DNA of 64,000 nt from Lacticaseibacillus saniviri JCM 17471 = DSM 24301 (GTDB lineage: Bacteria > Bacillota > Bacilli > Lactobacillales > Lactobacillaceae): contig NZ_BBBX01000004.1 in assembly GCF_001311785.1 (NCBI RefSeq), forward strand, positions 1-64,000. The letters are read 5' to 3'. Position 1 is the first letter of the stretch, and every line of letters begins with the position of its first letter. This document shows positions 51,667 to 63,112 of this stretch, in pieces. The position numbers were made by a program, and so were the translations under genes. A model generated the notes under the pieces. That model was not told the DNA's origin, made no database searches, and saw only the letters and a program-made list of their open reading frames with translations.

Positions 51667-53143
51667 ATGGATGAAAAAAAGCAGTCATTATTTTATTCGG
51701 TGGTTCTGGCGACTTGGCGAAGCGTAAACTTTACCCAGCCCTGTTTCAATTGTTTAACCGTGGTGAATTACAAGATCACTTTGCGGTGATCGGTACGGCC
51801 CGGCGGCCTTGGAGTGACGATTACTATCAAGAAATCGTGACAGCTGCTGTGACGAACTTGCCACAAGCAACGCCTAAGAAAGTGGCCGCTTTTGCGAGCC
51901 ATTTCTACTATCAATCCCATGACGTGACAGACGCCGAACACTATGTCACTTTGAAGACATTAGCGCAGAAGCTCGATGACAAATACGGTGTCGGTGGCAA
52001 TCGCTTGTACTACATGGCGATGGCACCTAACTTCTTTGGCACAATCGCGAGTCACCTGAAGTCTGAAAAGTTACTCACAGATGATGGCTTTAACCGGCTG
52101 GTGATCGAAAAGCCATTCGGGCATGATTACGAGAGTGCAAAGACGTTGAACGATTCCATCAGCGCCACCTTCAATGAAGATCAGATTTATCGGATTGACC
52201 ACTACTTAGGTAAGGAAATGATTCAAGCGTTGCTCGCCTTGCGGTTTGGCAACCAGTTCTTTGAACCTGTCTGGTCTAACAAGTATATCGATAACATTCA
52301 GGTCACCTTGGCCGAAGTGGTCGGGGTTGAAGAACGTGCCGGTTATTACGAAACGGCGGGGGCCTTGCGCGATATGGTGCAAAACCACATCATGCAATTG
52401 CTCGCTTACTTGACTATGAAGAAGCCAACTGCCTTTACAGCCGATGCCGTTCATGCGGCGAAGGATGAAGTCTTCAATGCCTTACACCCTTACACGGTTG
52501 CTGAAGCCAGTGCCAACTTCATTCGCGCACAGTACACTGAAGCAACGATTGATGGCAAAACGGTCCCTGGTTATCGTCAAGAAGATGGCGTTGCACCTGA
52601 TTCCATGACTGAAACCTTTGTGGCTGGGAAGTTGCAATTGGATATGCCTGAATGGCGTGGTGTGCCAATCTATGTGCGGACCGGTAAGCGCCTGACCCAA
52701 AAGTCAACGCAGGTCACGATTACCTTCAAGCCAACGGCACCAAATATTTTGCAGCCAACGGCGAGAACAAGCCAAACCAACTCACCATCTACGTTGAACC
52801 AAAGGAAGGGTACAGCCTTCAAATCAACGGGAAGAACATGGGCCAAGAGTTCGAACTCGAAAACGAGACCTTGAGCTTTACACATGACGATAAGTCCGTT
52901 AACAAGGCGCCTGAAGCCTACGAACGGTTACTCTTAGATGCATTGAGTGGGAATCAAACCAACTTTACGCACTGGACAGAACTCGCTCAGACTTGGCAAT
53001 TCGTGGATGTGATTCGCAAGGCCTGGGATCAAATGCCTAATATGCCAACTTATGCGGCTGGCACAATGGGGCCTGTGGCGGCGGCAGCGCTGCTTGAAGC
53101 GGATGGCCATCACTGGGTATTCCAACCAACAAAATCGAGTTAG
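51667..53143 (+). CDS. zwf: glucose-6-phosphate 1-dehydrogenase (frameshifted)
   Basis: About 493 residues. NADP-binding LFGGSGDLAKRKLYPALFQL, active-site RIDHYLGKEMIQALLALRF, and VEKPFGHD-type loop. First step of the oxidative pentose phosphate route. Breaks: an A missing from A7 at 51674-51680 (repair MDEKKAVIILFGGSGDL) and a T missing at 52747-52750 (repair APNIFAANGENKPNQLTIYV). AAGGCGGTG precedes the ATG. Confidence 0.96.
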
Positions 53144-53166
53144 CAGACTAACTCACGATGCAACAC

Positions 53167-53203
53167 AGTAGGGGCTGGCAATATTGTCAGATCCCCTATT
53201 TTA
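53167..53203 (+). terminator. zwf terminator
   Basis: AGTAGGGG...TCCCCTATTTT, with inner CTGGCAATATTGTCAG. Confidence 0.8.
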
Positions 53204-53240
53204 TTTGGTAGCAAAGCTAGCGTGGAAAGGAGTGAGTCAC

Positions 53241-54349
53241 TTGGCACTATTTGATCTGCCATTGCCCAATGATACGTCGCGCAAAATTATTCACGTGGAC
53301 ATGGATGCTTTTTACGCGTCGATTGAAGAACGCGATCACCCCGCATACAAGTCAAAGGCCTTGGTGATTGCTCACGATCCGCGCCAAACAGGGAGCAAGG
53401 GTGTCATCACGACGGCCAATTACATCGCGCGACAGTATGGGGTCAACTCGGCGATGCCATCGAATCAGGCGCTCAAGCTGATTCCCAAACAGTTATTGGT
53501 GTTCAAAGATCCTGATTTCACCAAGTATCGGGCGGTCTCGGCGCAGATACACACGATTTTCATCAGGTGACAGATTTGGTCGAACCCGTGGCTTTCGATG
53601 AAGCGTATCTGGATGTAACGGCGAATCATCATTTCAGTAGCACCATCCAGTTGGCGCTGTGGCTGCAACAACAGATCAGTGCCCAAACACACCTGACCAG
53701 TTCGATCGGGATCTCGTACAACAAGTTTTTGGCCAAACAGGCGTCTGACTACAACAAGCCGGCGGGCCGAACGGTGGTCATGCCCGAGCAGGCGCTTTTA
53801 TTCCTGGATCAGCTCCCAATCGGTCAATTTCGCGGCGTCGGTAAAAAGACGTTGCCCAAACTCACCGATTTGGGGGTCACGGATGGCAAGACCTTGCGCC
53901 AACTCAATCAGCAAACGCTAATCGATCTGTTCGGCAAGATGGGTTTTCTGCTCTATCAACATGCCCGTGGTGTGGATAATCGCCCGGTCGCGGTGCGTGA
54001 TGCCAAATCGATCGGGAAAGAACGCACATATGGCGCCGTGTTGACAACTGAAGAGCAAGTTCAAAATCAGTTACAGTTCCTGGCCAATCTGGTCGCGACG
54101 GCGCTGCAAAAAGGCCAAAAGCACGGCAAGACAGTGGTGCTGAAAGTGCGCGATCGGGATTTTGAAACCCACACCAAACGGGTGACGATGGATCACTACA
54201 TTCAAGACGAGGCGACAATATTAGCGGCGGCGCAAGAACTGTGGCAGCAAGAGAAACCCAGCGAGTTATTGATTAGGCTGCTCGGGATTACGGTGACGAA
54301 TCTCGATCCGATTCAATATGAAAATATTGACCTGAATCTCAATCAATAG
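53241..54349 (+). CDS. dinB: DNA polymerase IV (frameshifted)
   Basis: About 370 residues, Y-family polymerase. [19 protein letters not shown] (metal site), [12 protein letters not shown] (catalytic DE), [22 protein letters not shown], and the HhH segment [20 protein letters not shown] start at 53241 is set by AAAGGAG 8 bases upstream. A T is missing at 53557-53560; repair gives [18 protein letters not shown]. Confidence 0.94.
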
Positions 54350-54395
54350 CTGTGAATGCTATGTTATACTCAAGTAGACTGTGGAGGAAATTGAG

Positions 54396-55693
54396 ATGGC
54401 AACCAAGCATGAACAAATTCTAAATTATATCGCTGACCTCGCTGTCGGCGAAAAATATCAGTGCGTTCCATTGCCAAGGCTTTACGCGTCAGTGAAGGCA
54501 CTGCATATCGTGCAATCAAGGACGCTGAAACCGCGGGCATTGTGTCCACGATTGAACGCGTAGGGACGATTCGGATCGAACAAAAGCCCGCTAATCCGGA
54601 CGATCAACTCAGTTTTGCGGAACTGGTTGAGATGCTCGATGCACGCGTTCTTGGCGGTGAGTCCGGCTTGAATAAGCGCTTGAATAAGTTTGTGATTGGG
54701 GCCATGACCAAGGCTGCGATGGGGCCATATATCACCCAGAACTCACTGATGATTGTGGGGAATCGGGAAGAGGCCCAACAGTTGGCACTTGAAAATGGGG
54801 CTGCAGTGTTGATTACCGGTGGCTTTGAAACCAGTCAGGCTGTGATTCAATTGGCCAATGAACTGGCGCTACCAGTGCTGCAGACCAATAACGATACCTT
54901 TACAGTGGCGACACTGATTAACCGCGCATTATCGGATCAAGCCATCAAGCAAGATATTGTGACGGTTGCCAGTGTCTATACGCCTAAGTTACAATTGGTC
55001 GTCTTGCATCCAGAAGATACCGTGGCAGATTATCAACAACTGTCGCCTGTGACTGTTCCTGTGGTAACCAATACCGGCCGTTTGGTTGGGGTAGTGACGC
55101 CAAAAGATGTTGCGGGTAAAAAGCCATCGATGTTGATCGATCGGGTGATGCAACGTGATCCGCTGACGGTGAAGCCGTATCTCAGTGTGGCAACGGTGAG
55201 TCATACCATGCAGGGCAATGGCGTCGAACGCCTCCCCGTGGTGGATGACAGTTGGCAACTTCTCGGCATGGTGACACAGCGGGCAATCGCTAATAGCCTG
55301 AGTGGTACTGCACACCAAGGCACCAGTGATGGCACGTTTGCCGATCAGGTGGCGCAACAAATTGAGGCCGCCGATCTTTCGGGGAATAACTATCAGTTCC
55401 AGCCACTGCCAATGATGACCAATAGCTTAGGGGCGCTGAGTTTCGGGGTCCTTACCGAGGTTGTCAATCAAGCGGTCACCGCCTTTTTGGGCCACAATCA
55501 ATATCAGAATGTGTTGGTGGAGCAGATGGCCTTGAATAACTTTCGGCCGGTGCCGTTGGAGTCGCGGGTCAACTTGGCGATTACCGCACTCGAACTCAAT
55601 CGCAGTCATGCCAGTCTCGATGTCGATCTGACCAGTGATGGTCGCCGCATCGCGAAAGCTGTCGTGACTTGCCAATTATTAGAGAGGAACTAA
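54396..55693 (+). CDS. HTH-DRTGG-CBS-hotdog regulator, YtoI-like (frameshifted)
   Basis: About 433 residues. N-terminal winged helix (SVRSIAKALRVSEGTAYRAI), DRTGG domain (about residues 85-190), a pair of CBS domains (VVTNTGRLVGVVTPKDVAGK; VERLPVVDDSWQLLGMVTQR), then a hotdog/thioesterase-like end (GALSFGVLTEVVNQAVTAFL). CBS pairs bind adenine nucleotides, so it may sense energy state; the true ligand is unknown. An A is missing at 54451-54455. It is upstream of nrnA, as in B. subtilis ytoI-nrnA. Confidence 0.88.
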
Positions 55694-55696
55694 TCG

Positions 55697-56653
55697 ATGA
55701 CAATTCAGCAAGATATTTTTAACGCAATCGAACAAAATGACGTGATCATCATTCACCGTCACGAACGGCCCGATCCCGATGCATTGGGATCACAGGTCGG
55801 CCTGGCGACGACGATTAAGGCAACTTTCCCTGACAAGTCGGTCTATGCCGTGGGCGATGGTGACGTTGGCAACTTGTCATGGTTGGCTGAGATGGATGAA
55901 ATCCCAGACGAAACCTATCGCGATGCCTTGGTGATTGTGACGGACACCGCAGATACACCGCGGGTCGCTAATCAACGCTACAACATGGGCAAGATGTTGA
56001 TCAAAATCGACCACCATCCCAATGACGATCCATATGGGGACATCACGTGGGTGGACACAACGGCCAGCTCGACATCCGAACTGTTGATGAGCTTCATCGA
56101 TAGTATGGATGGCAAGTTGAAGTTGGTTGCACCTGCCGCTCGCCTGTTTTATGCCGGGATTGTGGGTGACACGGGACGCTTCATGTTCAATAACACCACC
56201 CCACATACCTTAGAAACGGCCGCTAAGTTGATCAGTTATGATTTTGATCCGACTGCTGTGAATCAGAAGATGAACGAAATTACGCTGAGTCAAGCACGGT
56301 TACAGGGTGAAGTGTTTGAGAACCTGCATATCGAGCAGGGCGGTGCCGCATACACCATTATCACGCGGCAGCGCATCAAGGAGCTTGGCCTGGAAGATGA
56401 CCAGGTTCAAGCCGCGGTTAACACCCCCAGTCGGTTGGGCAATGTGTTAGCCTGGATGCTGTTTGTGGAACAGGTTGATGGCACTTATCGCGTCAACCTG
56501 CGCTCCAAAGGCCCCATCATCAACGAGTTGGCTAAGGCGCACAATGGCGGTGGTCATCCACTGGCCAGCGGTGCCAAAGCGGCTGACAAACAAGAAATTG
56601 ACCAGATGGTGCAAGAATTAATCACCATCGCAACAAATTACGAGAAAGAGTGA
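55697..56653 (+). CDS. nrnA: oligoribonuclease / pAp phosphatase NrnA
   Basis: 318 residues, intact. DHH-DHHA1 phosphoesterase: HRHERPDPDALGSQ, DTADTPR, KIDHHPND and a C-terminal GGGHPLASGAKA. Degrades nano-RNAs, including pGpG or pApA, and 3'-phosphoadenosine 5'-phosphate. Three bases after the preceding gene. Confidence 0.94.
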   Translation: MTIQQDIFNAIEQNDVIIIHRHERPDPDALGSQVGLATTIKATFPDKSVYAVGDGDVGNLSWLAEMDEIPDETYRDALVIVTDTADTPRVANQRYNMGKMLIKIDHHPNDDPYGDITWVDTTASSTSELLMSFIDSMDGKLKLVAPAARLFYAGIVGDTGRFMFNNTTPHTLETAAKLISYDFDPTAVNQKMNEITLSQARLQGEVFENLHIEQGGAAYTIITRQRIKELGLEDDQVQAAVNTPSRLGNVLAWMLFVEQVDGTYRVNLRSKGPIINELAKAHNGGGHPLASGAKAADKQEIDQMVQELITIATNYEKE

Positions 56654-56656
56654 CGA

Positions 56657-58000
56657 ATGGATAATCAATTTAAGCAATACCAATTACCAGAAACAATGAT
56701 TCAGGCACTGACCAAGATGGATATTGTAAACCCAACCCCGATTCAGCAGCAGGTAATTCCCGCTGTTTTACGTGGTGAAAGTGTCATTGGGCAGAGTCAA
56801 ACCGGTAGTGGGAAGACACATGCCTTCTTAGTGCCAATCATCAGCCGAATCAATGCCGATAGTGATACCGTTCAAGCAGTAATCACGGCACCTAGCCGTG
56901 AACTCGCCAACCAGATTTATTCGGTTGCGAGCCAGCTGCTCGATAAGGACTCACCAATTCGCATCAGTCGTTTCGTCGGGGGTACCGATAAGGCCCGCCA
57001 AATCGATAAGCTGAAGCGTCAACAACCACACGTTGTGATCGGGACACCGGGGCGGATTCTCGACCTGATCGATGCCAACGCATTGAAGAGTTACACGGCT
57101 AACACTTTTGTTGTCGATGAAGCGGATATGACACTCGACATGGGTTTCCTGAACACAGTCGATAAGATTGCGTCCACCTTCCCAGGTCAGTTGCAGATGC
57201 TGGTGTTCTCAGCTACCATTCCACAAAAGTTACAGCCGTTCCTGAAGAAATATATGGCCAATCCGACCGTGTTTGAAATCAAGCCACAGAGCGTGATCGC
57301 CGACACGGTTGAAAACTGGTTGATTGCCGTGAACAGTCGTGATCGCAACCAATTGATCTATCAATTGCTGACAATTGGCCAACCATTCTTAGTGCTGATT
57401 TTTGCGAATACCAAAACCAGCGTCGACAAGATTCATGCTTACCTGACAGATCAGGGGCTCAATGTCGCTAAGATTCATGGGGACGTGCCACCACGTGAAC
57501 GCAATCGCATCATGAAGGAAGTCGCAGACCTCAAGTATCAATTCGTCGTGGCAACCGATTTGGCCGCTCGTGGGATCGATATCAAGGGTGTCTCTCATGT
57601 CATCAATGCCGAAATTCCAGCCGACAATGAATTCTTCATTCACCGTGTCGGTCGGACCGGCCGTAATGGCATGTCTGGAACAGCGATTACGTTATACATG
57701 CCAGGGCAAGAAGCACAGATTGCGGAATTGGAACACTTGGGCATCAAGTTTGAACCCAAGTCCATCAAAAACGGCGAGATTGTGGACGGGTACGATCGCA
57801 ATCGCCGGGTCAACCGCAAGCCCAAGCAAGAAGAATTGAGCCAAACCATTCAGGGGCTGGCCAAGAAGGAAAAGGCCAAGCACAAGCCCGGTTACAAGAA
57901 GCGTGTGCAAAAGGCGATTTCTGAAGAACGGCGCAAGAACTCACGGATTGCAAAACGTGAAGCGTTGCGTGCGTCCAAGAAGGCCAACAAGAGCCGTTAG
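56657..58000 (+). CDS. DEAD-box RNA helicase CshB-like
   Basis: 447 residues, intact. Q motif NPTPIQQQVIPAVL, GQSQTGSGKTHAF, PSRELANQI, TPGRILDL, VDEADMTLDMGF, SAT, TDLAARGIDIKGV and HRVGRTGRNGMSG. The highly basic C-terminal tail (KAKHKPGYKKRVQKAISEERRKN) suits RNA binding. By length and neighbours it resembles CshB, a cold-shock helicase for RNA decay and ribosome assembly. Three bases after nrnA. Confidence 0.92.
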   Translation: MDNQFKQYQLPETMIQALTKMDIVNPTPIQQQVIPAVLRGESVIGQSQTGSGKTHAFLVPIISRINADSDTVQAVITAPSRELANQIYSVASQLLDKDSPIRISRFVGGTDKARQIDKLKRQQPHVVIGTPGRILDLIDANALKSYTANTFVVDEADMTLDMGFLNTVDKIASTFPGQLQMLVFSATIPQKLQPFLKKYMANPTVFEIKPQSVIADTVENWLIAVNSRDRNQLIYQLLTIGQPFLVLIFANTKTSVDKIHAYLTDQGLNVAKIHGDVPPRERNRIMKEVADLKYQFVVATDLAARGIDIKGVSHVINAEIPADNEFFIHRVGRTGRNGMSGTAITLYMPGQEAQIAELEHLGIKFEPKSIKNGEIVDGYDRNRRVNRKPKQEELSQTIQGLAKKEKAKHKPGYKKRVQKAISEERRKNSRIAKREALRASKKANKSR

Positions 58001-58005
58001 CTCGC

Positions 58006-58034
58006 TTGCACTTCTTTGCTAAAACTTTTATAAT
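58006..58034 (+). promoter_or_regulatory. alaS promoter
   Basis: TTGCAC (58006-58011), 17 bases, TATAAT (58029-58034), just after the helicase stop codon. Confidence 0.8.
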
Positions 58035-58040
58035 GAAACA

Positions 58041-58236
58041 CGAATCAGGATATACGCGTTTGCACTGCCCACTGTTCAGAAAGAGAATCATAGCTGCGAG
58101 ATTCTCAGTCGGTGTGACGCGCGCTCCCTGTTTTGACAAGTGAACGAGACAAATGAAGTGGTAAACGATAAACATCGTTGCAAACAAGGTGGTACCGCGC
58201 GTGAGCGTCCTTGATATTGCAGCGGTGTTTTTATTT
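58041..58236 (+). promoter_or_regulatory. T-box leader (alanine)
   Basis: The antiterminator core AAGGTGGTACCGCG (58186-58199) is the canonical T-box sequence; its TGGT pairs with the ACCA end of uncharged tRNA-Ala. The hairpin GAGAATC...GATTCTC (about 58081-58104) belongs to Stem I. CCTTG (58210-58214) can pair with CAAGG (58185-58189) in the antiterminator. GCAGCGGTG then a T run is the terminator side. The specificity is taken from alaS downstream. Confidence 0.9.
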
Positions 58237-58249
58237 TGGAGGGATAGCA

Positions 58250-60891
58250 GTGAAACAACTCAGTAGTGGCGAAATTCGCCAGATGTTTCTAGACTTTTTT
58301 AAGAGCAAGGGACATGCAATTGAACCCAGTGCATCATTAGTACCAGTGGATGATCCAACCCTTTTGTGGATTAATTCCGGTGTGGCCACCCTCAAGAAGT
58401 ATTTTGACGGCTCCGTCGTGCCCGAGAATCCCCGAATTACCAATGCGCAAAAATCGATTCGGACAAACGATATCGAAAACGTCGGTAAGACCGCACGGCA
58501 TCTGACTTTCTTTGAAATGCTCGGGAACTTCTCCGTCGGTGATTACTTCAAGGAACAGGCGATTCCGTGGGCCTGGGAGTTCTTGACCAGTCCCCAATGG
58601 CTGGCACTCGATCCCGCTAAGTTGTACGTGACCGTTTATCCTAAAGATACAGAAGCTAAGCGCATCTGGCATGATGTCGTTGGCTTGAGTGATGATCATA
58701 TTTTTGAAGTGGAAGATAACTTCTGGGATATCGGTGAAGGCCCAAGTGGTCCAGACTCCGAAATCTTCTATGATCGTGGTCAATCCTTCAACAATGTGGC
58801 AGACGATGACCCTGAAAATTATCCTGGTGGCGAAAATGAACGCTACCTTGAAATCTGGAACATCGTGTTCTCTGAATTCAATCACTTACCAGATGGCCGC
58901 TACGTGGAACAACCACATAAGAACATTGATACCGGGATGGGCTTAGAACGCCTCGTCGCTGTGATTCAGGACGCCAAGACCAATTTTGAAACCGATCTAT
59001 TCATGCCAATTATTCAGGCGACCGCTAAGCTCAGCGATCACCGCGAATACGGCAAGAATGCGGCAGACGATGTGTCATTCAAGATTATTGCCGACCACGC
59101 ACGGACAGTCACATTTGCTATCGGTGACGGCGCGTTACCAAGTAATGAAGGCCGTGGCTACGTGCTGCGGCGCTTGATTCGTCGGGCTGTGTTGAATGGC
59201 AAGAAGTTGGGCATTGAGCAGGATTTCTTGTATCAATTAGTGCCCGTCGTTGGCGATATCATGAAGAGTTACTATCCAGAAATTCTGGATAACCAAGCCT
59301 TCATTCAAAAGGTGATTCGGTCTGAAGAAGCCCGTTTCCGTGAAACTTTGGATGCTGGGGTTAATCTGTTGAACCAGATTATTGATGGCTTAAAGGCCGA
59401 GAACAAGACCCAAATTGCCGGTGAAGAAGCCTTCAAGTTGTTTGATACCTTTGGCTTCCCCGTTGAAATGACTGCTGAATACGCTGAAGATGAGGGCATG
59501 AGTGTCGATATGGATGGCTTCAAGGCCCAAATGGAAGCACAACGCCAACGTGCTCGTTCCGCTCGTTCCGATGATCAATCCATGGGGAGTCAAAACGAAT
59601 TATTGATGGACATCAAGACGGAAAGCAAGTTTGTCGGTTACACTGAATTGAGCGACAAGCATGCCAAGTTGATGGACATCATTACCGCGGACAAAGCACT
59701 GGACAGTCTGGATCATGGGACAGCGCAACTGTTATTTGACGAAACACCATTTATGCCGAAATGGGTGGCCAAGTGGCCGATCACGGGGATATCAAGTTGA
59801 TCGATGGCACCGTGGTTGCTCACGTAACCGATGTTCAACACGCACCAAACGGCCAGAACCTGCACACCGTTGATGTTGTGGGTGAACTCAAGGTCGGCCA
59901 AACCTATTGGCTCGAGGTCGAAGCAGAACGCCGCAATAAGATTTCAAAGAATCATACGGCGACGCATTTGCTCGATCAAGCCTTGCGGATGGTACTTGGC
60001 GAACACACGCATCAAGCGGGTTCATTGGTTGAACCTGACTACCTGCGTTTTGACTTCACTAATTTTGGTCAAGTGACCCCAGAACAACTGCAAGAAGTGG
60101 AACGCATTGTTAATGAACAGATCTGGGCAAGCCTGCCAATCAGTGCGATTGAAACTGACATTGAACACGCCAAGCAATTGGGCGCTATCGCGATGTTTGG
60201 CGACAAGTACGGCGATATCGTGCGGGTGGTTTCCATCGGCGATTTCAACAAGGAATTCGATGGTGGGACACACCCAAGCAACACCAGTGCACTCGGTCTG
60301 TTCAAGATTACATCTGAATCCGGGATTGGTGCCGGTGTTCGCCGGGTTGAAGCCGTCACATCACGTGAAGCCTTCGAATACCTCAACCAGCAACAGGCCT
60401 TGTTGAACGATACCGCGCATGAATTGAAGGTCGATCAGATCAACAAGACGCCACAGAAGGCTGCACAATTACAGGCAGACTTGAAGGCGGCCCAAAAGAC
60501 AATTGAAGGTCTCCAGGCACAATTAGCGGCACAAGCGGCCGCTGGGATTTTTGATTCTGCTGAAACGGTAGGGGAGCTGACCTTGATCGCCCAAGCCGTC
60601 AAGGTTGCCGGGATGAATGAATTGCGGCAATTGGCTGATGAATGGAAACAAAAGAATGCATCAGATGTGCTGGTCTTAGCAACTGCCGTCGATGGCAAGG
60701 TGAGTCTGTTGGTTGGTGCCAATAAGAATGCCAACGACCACGACGTGAAGGCTGGTCAATTGATTAAGCAAATCGCACCAAGCGTTGGTGGCGGTGGCGG
60801 TGGTCGTGATGACCTCGCCCAAGCCGGTGGTAAGAAGCCAGATGGGATTTCTGCCGCCCTCAACATGGCAAAAACAATTTTACTGGGCTAA
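58250..60891 (+). CDS. alaS: alanyl-tRNA synthetase (frameshifted)
   Basis: About 881 residues. Class II aminoacylation core ([36 protein letters not shown]), editing domain with [16 protein letters not shown] and the [16 protein letters not shown] zinc-type motif (Cys of the usual HxxxH..CGGTH is replaced by D in FDGGTHPSN), coiled coil and C-Ala domain with [19 protein letters not shown] is missing at 59750-59752; repair gives [21 protein letters not shown] 58250 follows GGAGGGATAGCA. Confidence 0.97.
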
Positions 60892-60968
60892 TTCAGAGTC
60901 GATGATTGTACTTTGAGAGCGTTTCAAGTAAAATATAAGATGAATTGGGCAGAATAGAGGTGTTAAGA

Positions 60969-61229
60969 ATGAGCACATTAGATCAAACCGTCCACTTTGA
61001 TTTTCGGGATAACAATCCTAAGAATGTTCGTGAAACATTAGAGACCGTGTATGCGGCACTTGAAGAAAAAGGGTATGACCCCATCAATCAAATCGTGGGC
61101 TACCTGATTTCGGGAGATCCTGCGTACATTCCACGCTACAACGATGCACGAAGTCTTATTCGGAAGCACGAGCGTGACGAAATCATTGAAGAATTGGTTC
61201 GTCATTACCTGAATAAGGAGAAAGCATAA
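60969..61229 (+). CDS. ireB: IreB family regulatory phosphoprotein
   Basis: 86 residues, [20 protein letters not shown]. IreB of Enterococcus is phosphorylated on N-terminal Thr residues by the kinase IreK and tunes cephalosporin resistance; a Thr is present at position 3 and Thr at 7. GAGGTGTTAAGA precedes the ATG. Its order alaS-ireB-ruvX-yrzB is the usual one. Confidence 0.92.
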   Translation: MSTLDQTVHFDFRDNNPKNVRETLETVYAALEEKGYDPINQIVGYLISGDPAYIPRYNDARSLIRKHERDEIIEELVRHYLNKEKA

Positions 61230-61663
61230 TGCGGCTTATGGGTCTGGATGTGGGATCACGCACAGTCGGCGTCGCCATCAGCGATCCGCTGGGCTGGACC
61301 GCACAAGGACTTGAAATTATCCGTATTAACGAAGATGAGGCCATTTTTGGTCTCGATCGTGTGGCTGAACTCGTTGCGCAGTACGAGGTGACTGGTTTTG
61401 TTCTGGGCTTGCCTAAGAACATGAACAACACACAAGGGCCTCGTGCGGAGAAGGCGAGAGAATACGGTCAGATGTTGGTCGACAAATTCGGTTTACCGAT
61501 TGATTTTGTCGATGAACGCTTAACAACGGTCGAAGCATCCCGCATGCTCATTGAGCAAGCGGATGCGAGTCGCAAGCGCCAAAAACAAGTGATCGACAAG
61601 TTAGCTGCACAGATGATTCTTCAGGGCTACTTGGATGGCAAAGGTAAGTTAACAAAAGAATAA
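61229..61663 (+). CDS. ruvX: Holliday junction resolvase-like RuvX/YqgF
   Basis: 144 residues, intact. RNase H-like fold: [40 protein letters not shown], and [15 protein letters not shown]. Implicated in 16S rRNA 5'-end processing and recombination. ATG shares one base with the ireB stop. Confidence 0.95.
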   Translation: MRLMGLDVGSRTVGVAISDPLGWTAQGLEIIRINEDEAIFGLDRVAELVAQYEVTGFVLGLPKNMNNTQGPRAEKAREYGQMLVDKFGLPIDFVDERLTTVEASRMLIEQADASRKRQKQVIDKLAAQMILQGYLDGKGKLTKE

Positions 61664-61703
61664 TAATTGGTAGGCGATTGCCACCACTAAAGGAGGGTCA
61701 GTC

Positions 61704-62024
61704 ATGGCTGATGAACATTTACAACCAGGTGAAGACGAACAATTGATCACCTTAATTGACGATAAAGGGAACGAAGAACTCTATCAAGTTTTGTTCACTT
61801 TTGATTCCGAAGATTATGGTAAGAGCTATGTCTTGCTTTACCCACAAAGTGCTGAAGACGACGAGGAAGTTGAAATTCAAGCTTTCTCCTTCACACCAGA
61901 CGAGAATGGCGATGCGAGCCAAGGCGACCTGTATCCCATTGAAAACGATGACGAATGGGCAATGATTGAAGAAGTGTTGAACACATTCTTAGCGGATGAC
62001 GATTCACACTTGGAAGACAAGTAA
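61704..62024 (+). CDS. DUF1292 family protein (YrzB-like)
   Basis: 106 residues, very acidic: [59 protein letters not shown] conserved Firmicutes protein of unknown function, always after ruvX. AAGGAGGGTCAGTC precedes the ATG. Confidence 0.92.
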   Translation: MADEHLQPGEDEQLITLIDDKGNEELYQVLFTFDSEDYGKSYVLLYPQSAEDDEEVEIQAFSFTPDENGDASQGDLYPIENDDEWAMIEEVLNTFLADDDSHLEDK

Positions 62025-62039
62025 ATCAAACCATTTTTC

Positions 62040-62088
62040 GACAAAAGAGACTGTGATTGCCCAAGTGGGTGGTTACAGTCTCTTTCGT
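62040..62088. terminator. terminator after yrzB
   Basis: AAAAGAGACTGTGA...TTACAGTCTCTTT, 13 bp stem, with inner GCCC/GGGT pairs. Confidence 0.88.
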
Positions 62089-62097
62089 TGTGTTGTG

Positions 62098-62240
62098 GAT
62101 TGCTAAACGGAAATTGTCGATTATAAACGCGCTCCACAAGGCAAAAAATTCCGTTTAGCGCATCTTTGCCGAAACCACAAACCAGCTTCTGGCAAAGATA
62201 TTGCTAATCCTCATGTTTACGCGCCTTTTGTCACGCTCTG
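62098..62240 (-). repeat. family A intergenic repeat, long form (A4)
   Basis: Read on the minus strand it opens GTGACAAAAGGCGCG, then ATGAGGATTA, as in A2b. The interior has two hairpins: CTTTGCC (62164-62170)/GGCAAAG (62191-62197) and GCTAAACGGAA (62102-62112)/TTCCGTTTAGC (62149-62159). In its orientation it runs into the 62040-62088 hairpin, as the other copies run into theirs. Confidence 0.65.
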
Positions 62241-62297
62241 GCACATTACGTGTTTTCATGGTAAAATAAGCCGTTGATACACTCAAGGAGGACGTTT

Positions 62298-62533
62298 TTG
62301 GCAGAGCAAAAAGACGGTTTAAAGCCGTTATCGCGGGTAAAAGTTACACAATCGTGGGTCCCGGTTCTCAGGCTCACTTTGAAACAGTGACGCAACTCTT
62401 AAATGAACAACTGACACAAATCCACCGACTCGACCCGAAGTTATCGCGCGAGGAGGCAGCAATGCTACTGGCATTTAATGCGCTATCTGATCAGGTCAAT
62501 CAATTGGCTCACGATCAGAATCAAGCAGATTAG
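62298..62533 (+). CDS. zapA: cell division protein ZapA (frameshifted)
   Basis: About 78 residues when one A is added at 62308-62312: MAEQKRRFKAVIAGKSYTIV, then GPGSQAHFETVTQLLNEQLT and a coiled-coil end (AAMLLAFNALSDQVNQLAHD). ZapA promotes FtsZ bundling. TTG start at 62298 with AAGGAGGACG upstream. It lies before cvpA and mutS2, as in other Lactobacillales. As written the frame is short and would be missed by a gene caller. Confidence 0.88.
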
Positions 62534-62548
62534 AGGACTTTGGGATAG

Positions 62549-63091
62549 ATGCTTTCGATACTAATACTTTTAACTTTGGCATATTTTTTCTACTCAGGTG
62601 CACGCAGAGGACTCTACATGCAGCTGTTCAATACCTTGGGCTATGCGTTGAGTTTCGGCGTGGCCTATTTGTTGGCTGATGGTTTGGGCAAGCAATTGAC
62701 TCTCGTTGTGCCATACCCATCCGCAACGGAGCAGAGCACGTTTACGTTCTTTACCAATCAGGTGGGCTTAACGCTCGACGCTGCGTTTTATCGTGGCTTT
62801 GCCTTTGTGTTTATCTTTGGCATCGGCTGGTTGGTGACGCGGTTTGTGGCGCTTTGGTTCCATCAGCTCACGTATGCGGGCCACAATCCACGACTCAGCT
62901 GGATACTGGGCGGCTTGCTCAACTTGCTGGTCGGATACCTGATTGTCTTTATGATCTTGTATCTGCTCGCGTTGATTCCAGTTGCAGGCATTCAAAGCGG
63001 GCTGCAAAACTCGCTCCTGGCACGCCTGATTGTGCGCTATAGCCCAGGTTTAACCAATCTCTTTACGCAGTGGTGGATTATTGCCGCGTAG
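62549..63091 (+). CDS. CvpA family membrane protein
   Basis: 180 residues, four hydrophobic segments: MLSILILLTLAYFFYSGARRGL, LFNTLGYALSFGVAYLLADGL, FAFVFIFGIGWLVTRFVALW and LLVGYLIVFMILYLLALIPV. CvpA-like proteins were named for colicin V production; their role here is unknown. The zapA-cvpA-mutS2 order supports the call. Confidence 0.88.
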   Translation: MLSILILLTLAYFFYSGARRGLYMQLFNTLGYALSFGVAYLLADGLGKQLTLVVPYPSATEQSTFTFFTNQVGLTLDAAFYRGFAFVFIFGIGWLVTRFVALWFHQLTYAGHNPRLSWILGGLLNLLVGYLIVFMILYLLALIPVAGIQSGLQNSLLARLIVRYSPGLTNLFTQWWIIAA

Positions 63092-63112
63092 TTCAATCAT
63101 AATAGTCCGTCA

